Shown here: piece after piece, positions 41,174 through 50,148 of the stretch
How positions within the stretch are numbered: position 1 is the first letter of the stretch
Layout of the letters: each line of letters begins with the position of its first letter
Source of the DNA: Olavius algarvensis Delta 4 endosymbiont
GTDB lineage: Bacteria; Desulfobacterota; Desulfobacteria; Desulfobacterales; CAJINA01
Reading direction: 5' to 3'
Assembly (NCBI GenBank): GCA_905176665.1
Contig: CAJINA010000122.1
Coordinates: 1 to 64,000 of the forward strand
Length of the DNA: 64,000 nucleotides
Program-made: the position numbers and the translations under genes
Notes under the pieces: model-generated
Database searches by the model: none
Told to the model about the DNA's origin: nothing
What the model saw: the letters and a program-made list of their open reading frames with translations, nothing else

Positions 41174-41542
41174 AACCACACCTTCGGTTTTTAGTAGGGC
41201 TTGCCCGCGTCCGCAATTATTGCATGAAGAAACAATAGGTTATCAACACCGGACCTGCTTGTCAAGCGCAAACAGCAGACGCAGTTCAACGCGGTGCGCC
41301 ATCTGCGGCATACCTGTTTGGAGCTGCTTACATGGTTTGACCAGATTCTCGGAATCATGTATGTAGATCATAATTGCTATAGAATTGATGGCTCATCACG
41401 TTATCTTTCCGAACGATCCCGGGCGCAAGCTGGCCGCAAACTGGCTTTCTCCGTCTACCTGCATCGCGCAACAGGCACCGATGAGCCGTACCTCCGGTCC
41501 GGTATACAGCAAGAAAGCAACCAAAGGGAGCCACCCCGGCAC

Positions 41543-42040
41543 ATGACCCTGAAAGGCAGCCTACAAACCGTATCGCTCTACGGCATCATTCAGCTGCTGT
41601 GCAATGAACATAAGACGGGGATCCTGCGAGTCTTCAGGGAAAAGGAAGAATACCAGATCTTCTATTTGGAAGGTTCCATCATCTATGCGATCAAGTCAAA
41701 AAAAGAGGCCCGCCTGGGAAGCCTGCTTATCCGGGACGGGCTGATCACCAATGAAATCCTGGAGAGTTGCCTGGAACTGGCCCGGGAGCGCCGGCAGGCC
41801 ATCGGCCGCATCCTGATAGATGAAGGCCACATCACGCTCAAGGACCTTGAAAAGTACATGTACCAGCAGGTCGAAGAGATCATCTACAGCCTTTTTCTAT
41901 GGCCGGAGGGCGATTTCCAGTATCGGGATACAAAGATCAACCTTTCCTGGATGGTGGTCGTCAAGCTCAACACCCTGGAGTTGCTGGTAGACGCCTTTCG
42001 CCGGGTGGATGAATACCGGAGCCCGGCCAAACCAGCCTAA
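41543..42040 (+). CDS. DUF4388 domain protein
   Basis: This 165-residue protein starts directly with a DUF4388/PATAN-like domain (MTLKGSLQTVSLYGIIQLLC), continuing with KTGILRVFREKEEYQIFYLEG. It ends with a helical region including RLGSLLIRDGLI, a motif also found in MshEN-type nucleotide-binding domains. Such proteins occur in gliding, pilus and two-component systems and have no assigned enzyme activity. I chose the ATG at 41543 because the family homology begins there. The open frame extends upstream to 41294, but those residues look non-coding. GGGAG lies 13 nt upstream, which is far. The gene forms a probable operon with the next gene (24-nt gap). Otherwise 41174-41542 is empty. Confidence 0.75.
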   Translation: MTLKGSLQTVSLYGIIQLLCNEHKTGILRVFREKEEYQIFYLEGSIIYAIKSKKEARLGSLLIRDGLITNEILESCLELARERRQAIGRILIDEGHITLKDLEKYMYQQVEEIIYSLFLWPEGDFQYRDTKINLSWMVVVKLNTLELLVDAFRRVDEYRSPAKPA

Positions 42041-42064
42041 ATGTTTTGAATGAGGAAACGGATC

Positions 42065-42562
42065 ATGATCGAAAGCTCCTTTTTAAAAAGTAACGATGAA
42101 ATCATCAACCAGTTGATGCGCATTCCAGCTCTGAAATCCGTGGACGGTGATGACCTCAAGGATCTGATGGAAGCGAGCCAGACCAAGGCCTTCGATGCCG
42201 GCGATATTATCTTTGAAGAAGGCACCATGGGCAAACTGATCTTCTATCTGATCTCGGGCAAGGTAAAGGTAATCAAGGATGGTCATGAACTCATGACCCT
42301 GCAGAGGACCGGAGACGTGTTCGGAGAGATGGGCCCGATCGGCGAAAAAGCCCGATCGGCCAGCGTCAAGGCCCTGAGTGCCGTAGAATGTGTTGAAATC
42401 GACCTATCCGTTGTCGATAGTAAAAACAGGTCCGATACCCACATGTTTCGTTATCTCATCTTCCGTGGCTTCGCTGAAATCCTGGCTGGGCGTTTGCGGT
42501 ACACGACCGAACAGCCGCTAGCGCTGCAAACGGAACTCGAACAATTGAAAAAAGCTTGCTGA
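42065..42562 (+). CDS. Cyclic-nucleotide-binding domain protein
   Basis: This 165-residue protein consists of one cNMP-binding domain (about 20-140) without a DNA-binding domain. The phosphate-binding cassette reads FGEMGPIGEKARSASVKAL, with the conserved Glu and Arg needed to hold the cyclic phosphate. GEMG plus RSAS is typical of a functional pocket. AGGA lies 8 nt before the ATG at 42065, so the upstream ATG at 42050 is less likely. Because it is a stand-alone binding domain it probably acts by protein contact. The neighbouring nucleotide cyclase is the natural signal source. A short C-terminal helix follows. Confidence 0.83.
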   Translation: MIESSFLKSNDEIINQLMRIPALKSVDGDDLKDLMEASQTKAFDAGDIIFEEGTMGKLIFYLISGKVKVIKDGHELMTLQRTGDVFGEMGPIGEKARSASVKALSAVECVEIDLSVVDSKNRSDTHMFRYLIFRGFAEILAGRLRYTTEQPLALQTELEQLKKAC

Positions 42563-42711
42563 CCGGACAAACCGCACCGCATCTCATCTTCCCACTACCG
42601 GTTTGACCCCCTTCATTAAAACATGGTATGCAAATCGGGACCGGCGACCGGACCTGGAACCGGCCGCCGGTTATGTTTGCTTGAAATCATATCTGAAAGT
42701 GATGGCGCATT

Positions 42712-43821
42712 ATGAAAGTAGACGGAAAAGATATCAGACCGATCTGGCTGCACGCAGACCGCCGTACGGTACAGGTCATCGACCAACGTTTGCTGCCCCA
42801 TGAATTTGTGGTCGCAGACGTAAATGACGTGGATGCCACCATAACCATCATTCAGGACATGTACGTCCGGGGGGCACCGCTGATCGGAGCCACCGGGGCC
42901 TGGGGGGTATACCTGGCTGTGCTGAATGCGCCCGATGGCCGCGCGGAAAACAATTACCTCGAGGCGGAATGCGCGCGGCTAAAAGCAGCCCGCCCTACGG
43001 CCGTAAACCTCGAATGGGGCGTTGACCGTGTATTGGGTGCCGTTTTAGCAGAGTCGCAAATCAGCCAAAGACCCGCGGCCGCCGCAGTTGAGGCAGAGGC
43101 CGTTACCGAAGAAGAAGCCGAAAACTGCCGCCTGATCGGCGTTCACGGCCTGCCGCTGATCGAACAGATCAGCCGGCGGAAAAAAGGCCAACCCGTCAAT
43201 ATCCTCACCCACTGTAATGCCGGATGGCTGGCCTGCATCGAGTGGGGCACGGCGACCGCCCCCATGTATGCAGCCTTTGACGCCGGCATACGTATCCATG
43301 TCTGGGTGGATGAAACCCGGCCGTTGAACCAGGGGTCCCGGTTGACCGCCTGGGAGTTGGGCAAGTACGGTATCGCCCACACCGTCATTGTCGATAATGC
43401 CGGTGGCCACCTGATGCAGCATGGGCAGGTGGACATGGTCATCACCGGTACGGACCGCTCCACCTATACCGGCGATGTCGCCAACAAGATTGGCACGTAT
43501 CTGAAGGCGCTGGCTGCCAGAGACAACGACATCCCTTTTTACGTGGCCCTGCCGTCCAGTACGTTTGACTGGACCCTGCGCGACGGGGTTGGTGAAATCC
43601 CCATTGAAGACCGCAATCCGGACGAGATCCGGTTCATCCAGGGCCTGGCCGGCAAGGAAGTCCGGGAGGTACTGGTGCCGCCGGCCGACAGTCCGGCCGG
43701 CAACCCGGCGTTCGATGTCACCCCGGCGCGCCTGGTCACGGGATTTATCACCGAAAGAGGGGTTTGTGGTGCGAACGAAGCAGAGATTCTGGGGCTGTTC
43801 CCTGAAAAGAAATCTGCCTAA
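42712..43821 (+). CDS. mtnA: S-methyl-5-thioribose-1-phosphate isomerase
   Basis: This 369-residue enzyme would isomerise methylthioribose-1-phosphate to methylthioribulose-1-phosphate in methionine salvage. Signature segments are YVRGAPLIGATGAWG, ILTHCNAGWLACIEWGTA (catalytic Cys) and VITGTDRSTYTGDVANKIGT (catalytic Asp). No other methionine-salvage gene is adjacent. In anaerobes the enzyme can serve other thio-ribose routes, so the pathway is not settled. The ribosome-binding site is weak, but alignment of the N-terminus with the family supports the ATG at 42712. 42563-42711 holds only short inverted GC-rich repeats. Confidence 0.93.
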   Translation: MKVDGKDIRPIWLHADRRTVQVIDQRLLPHEFVVADVNDVDATITIIQDMYVRGAPLIGATGAWGVYLAVLNAPDGRAENNYLEAECARLKAARPTAVNLEWGVDRVLGAVLAESQISQRPAAAAVEAEAVTEEEAENCRLIGVHGLPLIEQISRRKKGQPVNILTHCNAGWLACIEWGTATAPMYAAFDAGIRIHVWVDETRPLNQGSRLTAWELGKYGIAHTVIVDNAGGHLMQHGQVDMVITGTDRSTYTGDVANKIGTYLKALAARDNDIPFYVALPSSTFDWTLRDGVGEIPIEDRNPDEIRFIQGLAGKEVREVLVPPADSPAGNPAFDVTPARLVTGFITERGVCGANEAEILGLFPEKKSA

Positions 43822-43839
43822 CATTATAACTAAAGGGTG

Positions 43840-43970
43840 CCTCTAATAATTAGGATTTTTGTTTGAGTTCAAGGCACATTGAAATTTTACCCGGAGGGAT
43901 ATTTTGAATATTTCGAGGATTAAAATTTCATTGTAATGAAGAAATCGAGCAAAAAGACAATTATTAGAGG
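43840..43970. repeat. Hairpin element A (CCGGAGG/TCGAGGA core)
   Basis: Outer arms CCTCTAATAATT (43840-43851) and AATTATTAGAGG (43959-43970) are perfectly complementary. Inner arms TGAAATTTTA (43880-43889) and TAAAATTTCA (43921-43930) also pair. Between them lies CCGGAGG (43891-43897), a 5-bp stem GATAT/ATATT with a 5-nt loop, and TCGAGGA (43913-43919). The same core occurs in element B at 55886-56031. It fills the gap between mtnA and ahbB. Confidence 0.85.
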
Positions 43971-43990
43971 TGGCGTAAAGGCTGGCCGAC

Positions 43991-44467
43991 ATGTTGACCC
44001 ACACCGAAAAAAGAGTGATCGCCGCGATCCAGGGAGATATCGAAATTTCCGCCCGCCCGTATGATAAAATCGCGCAGGATCTGGGTATCACCACCGCTGA
44101 ACTGTTGGAGATTCTCGAAGGACTGTGCGAACGGGGCGTTATCCGGCGTTTCGGCGCTACCTTGCGTCACCAGAAATCCGGATTTTCCGCCAACGCCATG
44201 GTGGCGTGGCAGGTGCCGGAGGAACAAATAGAAGCAGTCGGCAGCACCCTGGCCGGTTTTACCCAGGTATCCCACTGTTACCGCCGTAATCCGCAAGCTG
44301 AGTGGCCTTTCAATCTATACACGATGATCCATGCAACCAGCGAGGCGGAATGCCACCAGATTGCCGCCGATATGGCCACTGCTGTCCAGGTGGATACCTA
44401 TTCGCTTCTTTTCAGCCGTCGGGAGTTGAAAAAAACCTCCATGGCCTATTTTGCAGACTTGAAATGA
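43991..44467 (+). CDS. ahbB: Siroheme decarboxylase subunit AhbB-like
   Basis: This 158-residue Lrp/AsnC-fold protein matches the AhbA/AhbB/NirDLGH family, which removes two acetate side chains from siroheme in the alternative heme pathway used by sulfate reducers and archaea. Characteristic segments are GVIRRFGATLRHQKSGFSAN, VSHCYRRNPQAEWPFNLYT and YSLLFSRRELKKTS. The winged-helix part (about 1-60) no longer needs to bind DNA in this family. The usual partner AhbA is not in the window, so it must be elsewhere or this is a homodimer. The last bases overlap the start of the next gene (ATGA). AAAGG lies upstream of the ATG. Confidence 0.88.
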   Translation: MLTHTEKRVIAAIQGDIEISARPYDKIAQDLGITTAELLEILEGLCERGVIRRFGATLRHQKSGFSANAMVAWQVPEEQIEAVGSTLAGFTQVSHCYRRNPQAEWPFNLYTMIHATSEAECHQIAADMATAVQVDTYSLLFSRRELKKTSMAYFADLK

Positions 44468-45837
44468 ACCCCGCCCCACCGGGAGCCTCCGACGACGGGG
44501 CCCACATTCTGCTGGTCAATCCCTGGATTCATGATTTTGCCGCCTATGATGTCTGGGCGCAGCCGCTGGGTCTGCTCACCCTGGGAGCCATCCTGCGTCA
44601 GCACGGCTACCGGGTAACGTATATTGATTGCCTGGATCGCTTTCACCCCAATGCGCCGCAAAGCAACCCGTTCCGACGCCACGGGCGCGGCCCGTATCAC
44701 AAATCCCCGCTTCCCAACCCGGCCGGCCTGGAGGATATCCCCCGGACTTACTCGCGTTACGGCATCGCGCCGGATTGGCTGCGGCAGGATCTGCGCACGG
44801 CCCCCAAGCCGGACCTGATTCTGGTGACGTCACTGATGACCTACTGCTATCCGGGCGTCATCGAGACAATCGCGGAGCTGAAAATGGCTTTTCCGAAAGT
44901 TCCGATTGTACTGGGGGGCATATATGCCACCCTGTACCCGGACCACGCAGCCAAATTTTCCGGGGCGGACGGCATTCTCACCGGGCCGGGGGAAAGCCGA
45001 ATTTTAGAGCTGGCGGCGGAGCATACCGGTCAGGCCGCCCCACCCCGTTTCGACCCTGACAACCTGGATACTTACCCTTATCCGGCCTTCGACCTGCAGT
45101 CCAAAAGCGGCTATATCCCCCTGCAGACCTCTCGGGGCTGCCCGTTCAAGTGTGCCTACTGCGCATCCGGATTTCTCAATCCCCGGCAGCTGCGCCGCAG
45201 TCCGTCGGCAATAGTCCGGGAAATCGTACACTGGCATCGTCGCCGGGGCATACACGATTTCGCCTTTTACGACGATGCCCTGCTCATGGAAGCGGGACAG
45301 CATGCCGTCCCGCTATTGGAGGGTATCGTCGGTACCGGCCTGGCATTGCGATTTCATACGCCGAATGCCCTGCATATACGTAATATCAACGCTGAAACCG
45401 CTGTTTTGATGTTCAAGGCCGGCTTCACCACCCTGCGGTTGGGCCTGGAAACCACGGCCTTCGATGAACGCGACCAGTTGGATTGGAAGGTAACCGAATC
45501 AGAATTCAAGCGAGCGGTAAATTGCCTGAAACGGGCCGGTTTCACCGCTGATCAAATCGGGGCTTACCTGTTGGTTGGTCTGCCGGATCAGGATGATACC
45601 GCCATCGAAGCGTCGATTCAGACCGTATTGGCCAGCGGCATTACGCCGATCCCGGCTTACTATTCACCCATGCCCCATACCTCCCTGTGGAAAGCATCCC
45701 TGTCCGCATCGCGCTACGACCTGGCGGCGGATCCGGTTTTCACCAATAATGCCATTTTCCCCTGCCGTCGGGAAGGCTTTTCATGGTCGCTGATCACCCG
45801 GATGAAAAATCTGGTGAAGTCGCAAAATTTCTCGTAA
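44464..45837 (+). CDS. B12-binding-type radical SAM enzyme
   Basis: This 457-residue protein has an N-terminal cobalamin-binding-like Rossmann domain (about 10-180: HILLVNPWIHDFAAYDVW, VPIVLGGIYATLYPDHAA) and a radical SAM core (about 200-400) with the [4Fe-4S] motif TSRGCPFKCAYCAS. The first domain lacks an obvious DxHxxG motif, so B12 binding is uncertain. ATGA overlap with ahbB means translational coupling and suggests a tetrapyrrole-related role. AhbC and AhbD are also radical SAM enzymes but of the SPASM type, and this protein is not that. The real reaction is unknown. The start at 44464 was chosen over an open frame reaching 44302 inside ahbB. Confidence 0.85.
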   Translation: MNPAPPGASDDGAHILLVNPWIHDFAAYDVWAQPLGLLTLGAILRQHGYRVTYIDCLDRFHPNAPQSNPFRRHGRGPYHKSPLPNPAGLEDIPRTYSRYGIAPDWLRQDLRTAPKPDLILVTSLMTYCYPGVIETIAELKMAFPKVPIVLGGIYATLYPDHAAKFSGADGILTGPGESRILELAAEHTGQAAPPRFDPDNLDTYPYPAFDLQSKSGYIPLQTSRGCPFKCAYCASGFLNPRQLRRSPSAIVREIVHWHRRRGIHDFAFYDDALLMEAGQHAVPLLEGIVGTGLALRFHTPNALHIRNINAETAVLMFKAGFTTLRLGLETTAFDERDQLDWKVTESEFKRAVNCLKRAGFTADQIGAYLLVGLPDQDDTAIEASIQTVLASGITPIPAYYSPMPHTSLWKASLSASRYDLAADPVFTNNAIFPCRREGFSWSLITRMKNLVKSQNFS

Positions 45838-45931
45838 CCCCCGGTATTAAAAACCGTATACTGGCTCGGTTTTAAACATAGAACCGTCACCGGCATTTGA
45901 ATCACTATGGAAAATCGATCCACGCCGACAT

Positions 45932-45974
45932 TCGAGTCCCGATTTCGATACCGATCCCGATATCGATTTTAAGA
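45932..45974. repeat. CGATTTCGATACCGATCCCG-type low-complexity repeat
   Basis: A run of degenerate GATNNC hexamers (CGATTTCGATACCGATCCCG and ATATCGATTTT) lies just upstream of mqnP. A similar run in the opposite orientation lies right after mqnL (48733-48765). They bracket those two genes as an inverted pair. Confidence 0.55.
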
Positions 45975-46016
45975 TCTGGACACCCCTTCCAAAAAGCGAT
46001 ATGGGGTCAGGTTACC

Positions 46017-46928
46017 ATGAGCACCGACACCAACAAGCTGAATTCGCAACCAAACGGCCTGGGAAAACATATCGTGACCTATGGCCGCATGATCAAGTTC
46101 AGCCACACCATTTTCGCATTGCCCTTCGCTCTGGCCGCCGTTGTCCTCGCCAATCGACTGGCCCCCGTAACTTTGTACAGCCTCTTCTGGATCTTGATTG
46201 CCATGGTGGCCGCCCGCTCGGCAGCCATGGGTTTTAACCGGATCGTGGATGCCCGCATCGATGCCCGCAATCCGCGGACCGCCATGCGCGAAATACCGGC
46301 GGGCAAATTGAGCCTTAAAGCCGCGGTCATTTTCGTGGCCGTGTCAGCCGGGGTGTTCATCCTGGCAGCCGCCATGCTGGGCAGACTCTGCCTGATACTG
46401 TCTGTCCCGGTCCTGGCCGTACTCTGCCTGTACTCTTATACCAAGCGGTTTACCTGGCTGGCCCATCTGTATCTGGGCTTTGCCATCTCCCTGGCCCCGC
46501 TGGGTGCCTGGATTGCCCTGACCAACAGCTTCCACGGCCCCATCCTGCTGCTCAGCCTGGCTCTGCTCAGTTATATCGCTGGGTTTGATATCCTTTATGC
46601 CTGCCAGGATACCGGTTTCGACCGGCAGGAAGGTCTGTTTTCCATACCCGCCCGGTTCGGGCTCCACAGGGCCCTGTTGACTGCCCGGGCCATCCACCTG
46701 CTGGCCTGGGGCTTTTTGCTGGGGGTGGGCATGGCGTTCGACCTGGGCCTGATATATTACATTACGACCCTGTGCATCGGGGCCTTACTCATTCTTGAAC
46801 ACCGGCTGGTCAATCCGGATGATTTAAGCAAAATCGACATCGCCTTTTTTAATGTGAACAGCACAATTTCGGTCGTTTTGTTTCTGGGAATCCTGGTGGA
46901 TGAAATAATCGGCCTGGGGAAACTATAA
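46017..46928 (+). CDS. mqnP: UbiA-type prenyltransferase (menaquinone, MqnP-like)
   Basis: This 303-residue polytopic membrane protein is a UbiA-family prenyltransferase. The prenyl-diphosphate/Mg sites are NRIVDARIDARNPRT (first aspartate-rich motif) and YACQDTGFDRQEG (second). About eight or nine hydrophobic helices are seen. Followed 3 bases later by a UbiD-type decarboxylase and then a UbiE-type methyltransferase, it fits the futalosine pathway, where MqnP attaches the prenyl chain to the naphthoate. The ATG at 46017 is preceded by AGG. The open frame upstream to 45897 runs through a low-complexity repeat and was not used. Confidence 0.85.
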   Translation: MSTDTNKLNSQPNGLGKHIVTYGRMIKFSHTIFALPFALAAVVLANRLAPVTLYSLFWILIAMVAARSAAMGFNRIVDARIDARNPRTAMREIPAGKLSLKAAVIFVAVSAGVFILAAAMLGRLCLILSVPVLAVLCLYSYTKRFTWLAHLYLGFAISLAPLGAWIALTNSFHGPILLLSLALLSYIAGFDILYACQDTGFDRQEGLFSIPARFGLHRALLTARAIHLLAWGFLLGVGMAFDLGLIYYITTLCIGALLILEHRLVNPDDLSKIDIAFFNVNSTISVVLFLGILVDEIIGLGKL

Positions 46929-46931
46929 AAA

Positions 46932-48731
46932 ATGAAAACCGCCTATTCCAACCTGGACAATTTTCTGAAAGCACTCAAAGCCAGCGGCGAACTTAAGATA
47001 ATTACCGCGCCGGTATCACCTTACTTGGATATCAGTCGCTATACGGACAGTGAATCCAAGCAGCCGGACGGCGGCCAGGCGCTTTACTTTCAAAATGTAA
47101 CCGGATACCACTTTCCGGTCGCAACCAATATCTTCGGCAGCCCGCGACGCATCTGCCTGGCCCTGGGGGTGAGCCACCTGGATGAATTGGCCGACCGGGT
47201 CCGGGAATACATCGATTTCAACCCGCCGGGCAGCCTGAAGGAAGCCCTGAACACCATCCCCATGGCCATCACGGCCACCAAGTTCATCCCCCGGGCATTC
47301 AAAGGGAAACTGGCCCCCTGCCAGGAAGTGGTGCATACGGGCTCGGATGTGGATTTGAACCGGCTGCCTGTCCTGCATTGCTGGCCGAAGGACGGCGGTC
47401 CCTTCGTCACCCTGCCCCTGGTGTTCACCCGGAGCCTGAAAACCGGCAAGCGCAATGTCGGCATGTACCGGCTCCAGATCTTCGACCAAAACACCACCGG
47501 GATGCACTGGCACATTCACAAGGACGGTTCCCATTACTACAGCGAATACGTGGCGGCCAACCAGCGCATGCCCGTGTCCGTGGCGATCGGCGCCGATCCG
47601 GCCACCACCTATGCAGCGACGGCCCCCCTGCCCCGCGGCATCGACGAAATGCTCCTGGCCGGCTTCATCCGTAAAAAGCCGGTCCGCATGGTCAAATGCC
47701 TGACCAACGATCTCGAGGTACCGGCCGAAGCGGAATTTGTGCTGGAAGGCTACGTGGACCCCGGTGAAATGCGGCTGGAAGGCCCTTTCGGCGATCACAC
47801 CGGCTATTACTCCCTGGCGGATGACTACCCGGTATTCCACGTCACCGCGGTCACCCATCGCAAAAACCCGGTCTACAGTGCCACCCTGGTAGGCCCGCCG
47901 CCCATGGAAGACTGCTACCTGGCCAAAGCCACGGAAAGATTGTTTCTGCCCATGCTGCAAACGGTTTTTCCGGAAATCGTCGACTACTGGTTTCCCTGGG
48001 AGGGCGTTTTTCACAACATCGTCATCATTGCCCTGGACAAGGGCTACGCCTGTCATGCACCGCGCATCATGAGCGGACTGTGGGGCCAGGGCCAGATGAG
48101 TTTCTGCAAGGCCATTGTCATTGTAGACAAAAGCGTCAACCCCCAGGACCCCGGAGCGGTGCTGGCAGAGCTGGTCTCCAAGCTGGACCTGGAAACGGAT
48201 GTAACCCTCTCGAAAGGGGTCCTCGACGTCCTGGATCACTCTTCCCCCAACGTCAATTTTGGTAATAAAATCGGAATCGATTTGACTACCCGGGTAGGTG
48301 ATGAACCACCACGGCAACTGCAGCGCTCGGCTGACCCGGCGCCGGAGGGCGAGGAACTGATGACGGCGGCCCGGCAATCTTGCCCGGCGGTGACCGGTTG
48401 TCGCCCACTGCTGGCCGACCGGGTTGATCCCCGGGGCGGTCATCGGGTTCTGGCGGTAACTATAGACAAAACTGATCGCGGCAGCGGGCAGGATATAGCC
48501 GCTGCTCTGCTGGCGTCACCGGCACTGGCGGCCTACACGTTGATTTTGATGTTCGACGCCGGCATAGATTTGGGCAATCCGTCGCTCCTGCTCTGGAAGT
48601 TGTTCAACAATACCGATCCCGGCCGCGACCTGCTGATGCGTGACAGCCGGGCCGCCATAGATGCCTCTGTAAAAGGCACTGCAGATGGCCATAACCGGGA
48701 GTGGCCGGAAGAATTGACTCTGGATGTTTGA
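46932..48731 (+). CDS. mqnL: UbiD-family decarboxylase (MqnL-like)
   Basis: This 599-residue enzyme is a prenylated-FMN-dependent decarboxylase. Family segments are GMHWHIHKDGSHYYSEY, VSVAIGADPA, RLEGPFGDHTGYYS (with the catalytic Glu region) and GVFHNIVIIALDKGYACHAP. The length of about 600 residues fits the MqnL group more than the shorter UbiD of E. coli. In the futalosine route it removes the carboxylate from prenylated naphthoate. The flavin prenyltransferase partner (MqnM/UbiX type) is not in the window. The start lies 3 bases after mqnP, so the two are coupled. Confidence 0.88.
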   Translation: MKTAYSNLDNFLKALKASGELKIITAPVSPYLDISRYTDSESKQPDGGQALYFQNVTGYHFPVATNIFGSPRRICLALGVSHLDELADRVREYIDFNPPGSLKEALNTIPMAITATKFIPRAFKGKLAPCQEVVHTGSDVDLNRLPVLHCWPKDGGPFVTLPLVFTRSLKTGKRNVGMYRLQIFDQNTTGMHWHIHKDGSHYYSEYVAANQRMPVSVAIGADPATTYAATAPLPRGIDEMLLAGFIRKKPVRMVKCLTNDLEVPAEAEFVLEGYVDPGEMRLEGPFGDHTGYYSLADDYPVFHVTAVTHRKNPVYSATLVGPPPMEDCYLAKATERLFLPMLQTVFPEIVDYWFPWEGVFHNIVIIALDKGYACHAPRIMSGLWGQGQMSFCKAIVIVDKSVNPQDPGAVLAELVSKLDLETDVTLSKGVLDVLDHSSPNVNFGNKIGIDLTTRVGDEPPRQLQRSADPAPEGEELMTAARQSCPAVTGCRPLLADRVDPRGGHRVLAVTIDKTDRGSGQDIAAALLASPALAAYTLILMFDAGIDLGNPSLLLWKLFNNTDPGRDLLMRDSRAAIDASVKGTADGHNREWPEELTLDV

Positions 48732-48732
48732 A

Positions 48733-48765
48733 GTTGAAATCGGGATCGGGATCGAAATCGACGTC
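48733..48765. repeat. ATCGGG low-complexity repeat after mqnL
   Basis: AAATCGGGATCGGGATCGAA (from about 48736) is an inverted counterpart of the repeat before mqnP. A 61-residue open frame from 48724 crosses it but has no ribosome-binding site and was not called. Confidence 0.55.
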
Positions 48766-48872
48766 GTGGCACGCAACGGTAAATCTCTGCCCCTGATCGA
48801 ATTCGATCTCGATAGCGAATTGTTGGACGTTAATGTAAAAACCGGAATCATTGGATTTAGAGTCAAAGCGCC

Positions 48873-49616
48873 ATGCCTCAAACGCACCGAATTCAGACCG
48901 CAAACGTGACCAAAAAAAGATCTTCTGATTGGGGAAACTCCATCCGCGGCATGTTCGGCCAAATTGCCGGACGTTACGACCTGATGAATACCCTGATGAC
49001 CTTCGGTCAGGACCGGGTCTGGCGTCAGTGTGTCGTCCGGGAAGCACGCCTGCCCCGTGGCGGACGGTTATTGGATGCCGGTGCAGGTACCGGCAGTATC
49101 GCTTTGGAGGCCAGGGCCCAGAATCCCACTGCGGACATTACCGCTTCCGACTTTACCCTGGCCATGATGCAGGTGGGGCGGCTCCGTGCCGGGGGTAACC
49201 GGATCAAGTGGTGTGCCGCGGATGCCCTGGATCTACCGTTTGACGCAAACCACTTTGATGCCGTCACCTCCGGCTACCTTATCCGCAACGTGGCAGATTC
49301 AAAGCGGGCCTTTGCTGAACAATACCGGGTTTTGAAGCCGGGCGGCCGGTTGGTCTGTCTGGACACCTCCCCCCCAGGCCAGGGCCCTCTGAAGCCGCTG
49401 ATTCTCTTTTTCCTGAAAACGGTGATTCCCATTCTGGGCCAGATCATCTCAGGTCATCGCTCCGCCTACACCTACCTGCCTGAATCCACAGAGGCTTTCA
49501 TGACACCGGGTGAACTGGCCGCCGGCCTGACTGCAGCGGGCTTTCAGCACGTACGCTACCGCCAGTTCATGCTCGGGACCATGGCGGTCCATGTGGGCAC
49601 GAAACCTGAACGTTAG
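48873..49616 (+). CDS. menG: UbiE/MenG-type quinone C-methyltransferase
   Basis: This 247-residue SAM-dependent methyltransferase shows UbiE-family motifs: FGQIAGRYDLMNTLMTFGQD, the SAM-binding LLDAGAGTGSIAL, ITASDFTLAMMQVGR and YRVLKPGGRLVCLDTSPP. It would methylate demethylmenaquinone, the last step after MqnP and MqnL. The family usually reads NRMFDxxAxxYDxxN near the start, and here GMFGQIAGRYDLMN is close. The precise start is not certain: ATG at 48873 lacks a strong ribosome-binding site. Sequence between mqnL and this gene is the ATCGGG repeat plus an unassigned 100 bases. Confidence 0.87.
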   Translation: MPQTHRIQTANVTKKRSSDWGNSIRGMFGQIAGRYDLMNTLMTFGQDRVWRQCVVREARLPRGGRLLDAGAGTGSIALEARAQNPTADITASDFTLAMMQVGRLRAGGNRIKWCAADALDLPFDANHFDAVTSGYLIRNVADSKRAFAEQYRVLKPGGRLVCLDTSPPGQGPLKPLILFFLKTVIPILGQIISGHRSAYTYLPESTEAFMTPGELAAGLTAAGFQHVRYRQFMLGTMAVHVGTKPER

Positions 49617-49773
49617 CCGCTCCGGTTGCCCCCTGATCTCTCCTGGGCAGTAGCAACGCAAGCTTGTTGATATCCGGCCGCACCTTCGTACAGCCGGAAG
49701 GCTTTCGGCTGAAATTTGCACTTTCTTGAAAATTGTAATAAAAAATTTGAGGATAAGACAGGAATCAAAAGAT

Positions 49774-50148
49774 ATGCCGATAACCATTGAACCGCTCGAA
49801 ATTGAAGACCTCACCCGGATCACCCTGACCGGAACGGTTACCTTTCCGGAATTCCTGAAGGCCCTGAACACCTATGGTGCCAAGGGTCCCACACGCCTGG
49901 AACTTTACGATGTGCGCGATCTGGAAGGCCAACGCTTTTCAGCCGCAGAAATCGATCTGCTGGTCGATTATTTCCGGCAGTACCCGGACCGGCGTCCCCC
50001 GGGTGGTAAAACCGCCATCGTCATTTCGGAAACCGTGGACCTCGGACTCAGTCGGATGGTCTCCATTCTTTCCGAGGGCGTTGTCAATTTTGAAATCGAG
50101 GTTTTTGACTCAATTGCCGCGGCGATGGACTGGCTGGGAGTAAAGTAA
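49774..50148 (+). CDS. Small STAS-like protein, unknown
   Basis: This 124-residue soluble protein alternates beta strands and helices (LTRITLTGTVTFPEFLKAL, RLELYDVRDLEG, TAIVISETVDLGLSRMVSIL), resembling SpoIIAA/STAS-like folds that bind nucleotides or partner proteins. I cannot name the family firmly. The ATG at 49774 with AGGA upstream is preferred to an AT-rich in-frame start at 49726. It stands alone and ends at a large inverted repeat that probably terminates it. Confidence 0.55.
   Translation: MPITIEPLEIEDLTRITLTGTVTFPEFLKALNTYGAKGPTRLELYDVRDLEGQRFSAAEIDLLVDYFRQYPDRRPPGGKTAIVISETVDLGLSRMVSILSEGVVNFEIEVFDSIAAAMDWLGVK

Noticed and set aside
47016..48443. 475-codon minus-strand open frame
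   Set aside because: Antisense shadow of the UbiD-type decarboxylase; its composition (many Arg/Gly/His) reflects GC-rich codons.
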